From contig JAYTCQ010000253.1 of NCBI GenBank assembly GCA_043736395.1, positions 1-27,490 of the forward strand: 27,490 nt of DNA. Direction: 5' to 3'. The notes below the pieces were generated by a model, which saw only the letters and a list, made by a program, of their open reading frames with translations, searched no databases and was not told the origin of the DNA. The stretch's first letter is position 1; each line of letters begins with the position of its first letter. Shown piece after piece: positions 24,551-27,490 of this stretch. The position numbers were made by a program, and so were the translations under genes. Source of the DNA: JAFDVL01 sp043736395. GTDB taxonomy: Bacteria > Acidobacteriota > Blastocatellia > RBC074.

Positions 24551-24579
24551 ATTTTACGAATTGGTAAAACCATTGTCAA
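24551..24579 (-). promoter_or_regulatory. strong sigma70-type promoter (cold-shock leader or sRNA)
   Basis: On the minus strand: a perfect -35 box TTGACA (24579-24574), a 17-bp spacer, and -10 box TAAAAT (24556-24551). The predicted start near 24544 gives a leader of about 360 nt before the cold-shock ATG. Confidence 0.75.
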
Positions 24580-24588
24580 GAGTAGCGG

Positions 24589-24612
24589 ATTAAAAAATGC
24601 TCATTTTTTAAT
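24589..24612. promoter_or_regulatory. palindrome between divergent promoters
   Basis: ATTAAAAAATG (24589-24599) and CATTTTTTAAT (24602-24612) form perfect 11-bp arms around 2 bp. It sits midway between the -35 boxes of the two divergent promoters. A dimeric regulator operator is possible, as is an AT-rich upstream promoter element. Confidence 0.5.
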
Positions 24613-24621
24613 GACCGGGGA

Positions 24622-24650
24622 TTGCGTATAACTCAATCTCCAAATAGTAT
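24622..24650 (+). promoter_or_regulatory. candidate promoter of the SDR-rhaM cluster
   Basis: TTGCGT (24622-24627), a 17-bp spacer and TAGTAT (24645-24650) on the plus strand. The predicted start near 24657 leaves a leader of about 52 nt before the SDR ATG. Confidence 0.45.
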
Positions 24651-24708
24651 TTGCCAAAAAGGACAGTAGGATTCCAGGTTTTTCTGGAAGCGTAATGTAA
24701 TCACAATC

Positions 24709-25455
24709 ATGAATAAAATATTCACAAATCAAGTTGCAATTATTACTGGTGGCGCAAACGGAATCGGCTTTGCAATCGCCCAAAAACTGGTTTCCAGCGG
24801 AGCCAAAGTAATCTTGCTGGATTGGCAGAAATCGGCTGTGCAGAAGGCTGCAAAAATAATCGGAGAATCCGCCACCGCTTTTCAAGTTGATGTGACGAAC
24901 GAACTGCAAGTGGCGCAGTCAATCCAAAAAATTGCTAAGAAATTTGGACGCGTAGACATTCTGGTCAACAGCGCCGGAACGACAGGAAAGACCAACCTCA
25001 AAACGCATGAAGTCGAGTTCGCGGATTTCACGTCAGTCTTTGCGATCAATGTTAACGGCAGCTTTCTGACTTCACGCGCCCTTTTGCCTCTGATGCTCAA
25101 GCAGAAATATGGGCGTATTTTGAACCTTGCTTCCATTGCCGGAAAAGATGGAAATGCCGGAATGCTGGCGTATTCCGCTTCGAAAGCTGCTGTCATCGGA
25201 TTAACAAAAGTTATGGGGAAGGAATACGCCGAAGAGGGAATTACGGTTAACGCGATTGCTCCGGCAGTGATTCGGACGGCGATGGTCAATGCGCTCTCCG
25301 ATGAGATGGTGAAATACATGACCGATAAAATCCCGATGAAACGCTGCGGTACGCTGGAAGAAATTGCGAATCTGGCGGCGTATATTGTTTCGCCGGAAGC
25401 GAGTTTTACGACAGGATTTACGTTTGATATGACGGGTGGACGGGCAACTTACTGA
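24709..25455 (+). CDS. short-chain dehydrogenase/reductase, possibly sugar-acid dehydrogenase
   Basis: A 248-aa classical SDR. It has the NAD(P) loop TGGANGIG (residues 13-20), D61 in VDVT, NSAG (87-90; usually NNAG), Asn114, Ser142, and the catalytic YSASK (Tyr155, Lys159). Asp38 at the end of the second strand (VILLDW) favours NAD over NADP. It resembles FabG-type reductases overall. The C-terminus SFTTGFTFDMTGGRATY recalls SDRs acting on 2-keto-3-deoxy sugar acids of the rhamnose/fucose routes (from memory, not verified). The rhaM gene two genes downstream supports, but does not prove, a sugar role. The ribosome binding site is weak. Its TGA overlaps the next ATG by one base (TGATG), so translation is coupled. 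Confidence 0.9.
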   Translation: MNKIFTNQVAIITGGANGIGFAIAQKLVSSGAKVILLDWQKSAVQKAAKIIGESATAFQVDVTNELQVAQSIQKIAKKFGRVDILVNSAGTTGKTNLKTHEVEFADFTSVFAINVNGSFLTSRALLPLMLKQKYGRILNLASIAGKDGNAGMLAYSASKAAVIGLTKVMGKEYAEEGITVNAIAPAVIRTAMVNALSDEMVKYMTDKIPMKRCGTLEEIANLAAYIVSPEASFTTGFTFDMTGGRATY

Positions 25456-26621
25456 TGTATTTTGATGTAATTATTATTGGCGGTGGCGCAGCCGGATTAT
25501 TCTGCGCAGGCATCGCTGCGAAGCGTGGCCACAAAGTGCTGGTTCTCGAACGTGCTGAAAAAGTCGGAAAGAAAATCCTCATTAGCGGTGGTGGTCGTTG
25601 CAACTTCACAAACGTTCACACCAAACCCGAAAATTACATTTCAAACAATCCAAATTTCGCAAAGTCGGCGCTGGCTCGGTACAAGCCGCAGGATTTCATT
25701 GCGTTAATCAAAAAACACAGCATCGCCTTTCATGAAAAAAAACTTGGACAATTGTTTTGTGATAGCTCGGCGAAGGAAATTGTAGATTTGCTGCTGCGCG
25801 AATGTGACTCTCCTAACGTCATAATCAAGGTGAACTGCGAAGTCAAAAGCATTCAGAAATCTGAAACTTTTACTGTCGAAACAAACCTCGGAAACTTCAG
25901 TGCGAAGAGCGTGGTGATTGCCTGTGGTGGTGTTTCTATTCCCAAAATGGGTGCGTCGGATTTTGGCTACCGCGTCGCGCGGCAATTTGGTTTGAAGATC
26001 ATCAATACCAGACCTGCGCTCGTTCCATTCACGCTTCCTCAGGATGAATTACGGAAGTTCATTGAACTCAGCGGAGTATCAGTAGATGCTATGGTCAGAA
26101 CAGGGAAGCAGCAGTTTCGTGAGAATATTTTGTTCACGCATCGGGGCTTAAGCGGGCCGGCTATTTTGCAGATTTCTTCCTACTGGAATTCTGGTCAATC
26201 CATTGAAATTAATCTTTTACCAGACGAAAATGCAGTAGAATTATTGTTGGCGGAAAAATCTTCTCAGGTTAATTTTTCAACGTGGCTGGGAAACTATTTA
26301 CCTTCACGATTTGCCAAAGCATGGGCTGCGATGAATGCTGAACCCAAACCGTTACGTCAATTCAATCACAAAGAATTATGGCGATTAGCAGAAAAAATTC
26401 ATCATTGGCAAGTTATTCCGAATGGCACAGAAGGCTACGCGAAAGCCGAAGTGACTAGTGGCGGCGTTGATACCAAAGAACTTTCTTCCAAAACAATGGA
26501 AGCCGAAAAAGTCCCCGGATTATTTTTTATTGGTGAAGTCGTAGATGTCACCGGACATCTGGGCGGTTATAATTTTCAATGGGCGTGGGCATCGGGCAAT
26601 GCTGCCGGACAGTTTGTATGA
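25455..26621 (+). CDS. HI0933/YhiN-family FAD oxidoreductase
   Basis: A 388-aa flavoprotein of normal family length. It has the FAD dinucleotide motif GGGAAG (residues 9-14), Glu32 at the end of strand 2, the family hallmark GKKILISGGGRCNFTN (38-53), VVIACGG near 155, FTHRGLSGPAIL near 230, and a C-terminal FAD-contact segment GEVVDVTGHLGGYNFQWAW. HI0933-like proteins (TIGR00275) are cytoplasmic flavin oxidoreductases whose physiological substrates are mostly unknown; BaiN is one named member. The start overlaps the SDR stop by one base (TGATG). I see no reason to link its chemistry to rhamnose other than gene order. Confidence 0.93.
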   Translation: MYFDVIIIGGGAAGLFCAGIAAKRGHKVLVLERAEKVGKKILISGGGRCNFTNVHTKPENYISNNPNFAKSALARYKPQDFIALIKKHSIAFHEKKLGQLFCDSSAKEIVDLLLRECDSPNVIIKVNCEVKSIQKSETFTVETNLGNFSAKSVVIACGGVSIPKMGASDFGYRVARQFGLKIINTRPALVPFTLPQDELRKFIELSGVSVDAMVRTGKQQFRENILFTHRGLSGPAILQISSYWNSGQSIEINLLPDENAVELLLAEKSSQVNFSTWLGNYLPSRFAKAWAAMNAEPKPLRQFNHKELWRLAEKIHHWQVIPNGTEGYAKAEVTSGGVDTKELSSKTMEAEKVPGLFFIGEVVDVTGHLGGYNFQWAWASGNAAGQFV

Positions 26622-26738
26622 TTGGGTATTGGTCGTGCGCCTTGTTTAGCTTTTGAGAATATTATGCTGGACTCATTTTTTCATCAGTTGCAATCGTTCA
26701 TTAACAAGCGAAAACCAAAAAAGAAAACAGAACAAATT

Positions 26739-27053
26739 ATGATTCGCAAAGTATTCATTATGCAGCTCAAGCCGAATAACCAAGCGGAGTACGTTCGCCG
26801 TCATAATCCGATCTGGGTAGAATTAGCAATGGTGCTGAAGGGGCACGGTGTACATAATTATTCAATTTATTTGGATCAACAGACCGATCAGCTTTTTGCT
26901 TACGCCGAAGTCGAATCAGAGGCTCAGTGGGAAGCGATTGCCAACACTGAAATCTGTCGTCGCTGGTGGGTCTACATGCGTGATTTGATGAATACCAATG
27001 CAGATAACAGCCCTGCTACGATTCCACTAAAAGAAGTTTTTCATTTGGACTAA
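26739..27053 (+). CDS. rhaM: L-rhamnose mutarotase
   Basis: A 104-aa protein, the exact usual length of RhaM. The residues known from E. coli RhaM are all present at the same numbers: Tyr18, His22, Tyr41, Trp76 and Trp77. It interconverts the alpha and beta anomers of L-rhamnose in the cytoplasm, a dimer with ferredoxin-like folds. An in-frame extension upstream (from TTG 26622 or ATG 26664) is open, but it is lysine-rich, unlike the family, and the ATG at 26739 gives the conserved N-terminus MIRKVFIMQLKP. The gene starts 117 bp after the flavoprotein stop, so it is probably in the same transcript. No other rhamnose gene (isomerase, kinase, aldolase, permease) lies in the window. Confidence 0.95.
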   Translation: MIRKVFIMQLKPNNQAEYVRRHNPIWVELAMVLKGHGVHNYSIYLDQQTDQLFAYAEVESEAQWEAIANTEICRRWWVYMRDLMNTNADNSPATIPLKEVFHLD

Positions 27054-27076
27054 GGATCAAAAACGAAATTACTTAA

Positions 27077-27153
27077 CCACGAAGGAGAGAGAAATCCCTA
27101 AACGTGCACTTTCTTCTTTTTTCTTACTTTAGTGACCTTCGTGTTCTTCGTGG
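27077..27153. repeat. inverted CACGAAG phrase repeat after rhaM
   Basis: CCACGAAG (27077-27084) pairs with CTTCGTGG (27146-27153). Just before the right arm the same phrase recurs as CCTTCGTG (27136-27143), so two tandem copies face one. A T-rich tract (about 27110-27130) lies in the loop. The element starts about 24 bp after the rhaM stop. It may serve as 3'-end structure. Confidence 0.6.
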
Positions 27154-27204
27154 ATAGTTGCTTTATTTTATCTTCAACCCTAAACAAAATGGATAAGTGA
27201 GGAA

Positions 27205-27320
27205 TTGTCAGCAGTCAGGACGATGCATCGGCTTGGATCAGAAACATTCAATAATTCGAATCCCCCCGAACTGAATCACCGAATATTTGATCCAAACTAC
27301 AGTCCCCTGACTGCTGACAA
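27205..27320. repeat. large structured inverted repeat, possible ncRNA
   Basis: The outer perfect 15-bp stem TTGTCAGCAGTCAGG (27205-27219) pairs with 27306-27320, and the inner 8-bp stem TTGGATCA (27233-27240) pairs with 27288-27295. A self-complementary CGATGCATCG (27221-27230) sits as a side hairpin between them. The apical part (27241-27287) holds further short pairings around a C-rich loop. The whole spans 116 bp with no coding potential. Confidence 0.65.
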
Positions 27321-27490
27321 CAGAGAACGTCATCTGGCCTAAAAAATAAGCAGAATAGCGACTCATTCATATTCGCAGCAAATCTCAGCAAAAGGGGTCA
27401 TCTTTTTTGTAACAATAGTGCGGACAAAAAATGAGGAGAGGGCTTCACAAAAAAGGCGATGAGATGGTTCACTGTGGAAGACAAAATCTA
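27321..27490 (+). other. window end: possible start of another gene
   Basis: Frames begin at ATG 27431, 27459 and 27464 and remain open to the edge. The 27459 frame reads MRWFTVEDKI, which looks protein-like, and AAGG lies close upstream, though too close for ideal spacing; the spacing fits ATG 27464 better. The rest is unassigned intergenic DNA. No further conclusion is possible from so few codons. Confidence 0.2.

Larger units (their letters stand above)
24187..24708. other. 522-bp divergent control region
   Basis: Contains, on the minus strand, the consensus ribosome binding site at 24196-24201, a 14-bp palindrome TCATTCATGAATGA (24256-24269), a terminator-like hairpin (24366-24411) and a near-consensus promoter (24551-24579). 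A 24-bp palindrome (24589-24612) and a plus-strand promoter (24622-24650) follow. A 106-codon minus-strand frame inside it (24259-24579) has no ribosome binding site, would start inside the promoter, and is rejected. Confidence 0.7.

Noticed and set aside
24259..24579. 106-codon minus-strand frame in the cold-shock leader
   Set aside because: Its start lies inside the -35 box of the promoter, it has no ribosome binding site, and it spans the hairpin. It is best read as an untranslated leader.
26622..26738. Longer RhaM start (TTG 26622 or ATG 26664)
   Set aside because: RhaM is normally 104 aa and all active-site numbers fit the start at 26739. The extension is lysine-rich and unlike the family.

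Overview
This window looks like part of a chromosome from an Acidobacteriota bacterium, probably a Blastocatellia-type lineage. I infer this from gene content, not from a search: an Oar-type TonB-dependent receptor with an N-terminal carboxypeptidase-regulatory domain, a DUF6677-like membrane protein, a DUF4432 mutarotase-like protein, and a giant secreted DUF11/Ig-like repeat protein. I see no tRNA, rRNA, CRISPR array, phage gene or transposase. Most genes are of moderate G+C. The giant gene (5323-14556) is visibly richer in G+C than its neighbours.

Layout. (1) 1-2003, minus strand: mgtE followed by two small, mutually similar membrane-protein genes, ending in a 16-bp tandem repeat at the left edge. 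(2) 2122-3379, minus strand: a DUF6677-like gene coupled by an ATGA overlap to a 58-codon membrane-protein gene with its own terminator, then a separate exported NTF2-like (DUF4440/SnoaL) gene. (3) 3394-3578: a compound hairpin element resembling a REP/BIME or MITE, directly abutting the ribosome binding site of the DUF4440 gene. (4) 3662-4921, plus strand: exported DUF4432 protein; beyond it, a possible gene remnant on the minus strand. (5) 5323-14556, plus strand: a 3077-aa secreted repeat protein that carries a metzincin-type zinc protease module. (6) 14749-15688, plus strand: a full-length TIGR01777-type epimerase gene with three in-frame stop codons and no frameshift. (7) 20968 to 15790, minus strand: an exported methyltransferase-like protein followed by the TonB-dependent receptor. 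(8) 21192-22124, plus strand: exported two-domain rhodanese. A perfect 58-bp palindrome separates it from a convergent 470-aa protein of unknown function. (9) A cold-shock protein gene with a strong promoter, a leader of roughly 360 nt and an attenuator-like hairpin, divergent from (10) a plus-strand cluster: SDR dehydrogenase, HI0933-type flavoprotein, L-rhamnose mutarotase (rhaM). (11) 27054-27490: two inverted-repeat structures and perhaps the start of another gene.

The envelope and secretion theme is strong (TonB receptor, exported methyltransferase-like protein, exported rhodanese, exported mutarotase-like protein, giant adhesin/protease). Sugar handling appears at both ends (DUF4432 and RhaM with an SDR). 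A recurrent feature is the large number of inverted repeats in intergenic DNA. Many sit right at gene 3' ends and are built from short degenerate phrases; they look like more than ordinary terminators. All function calls come from reading motifs by eye.
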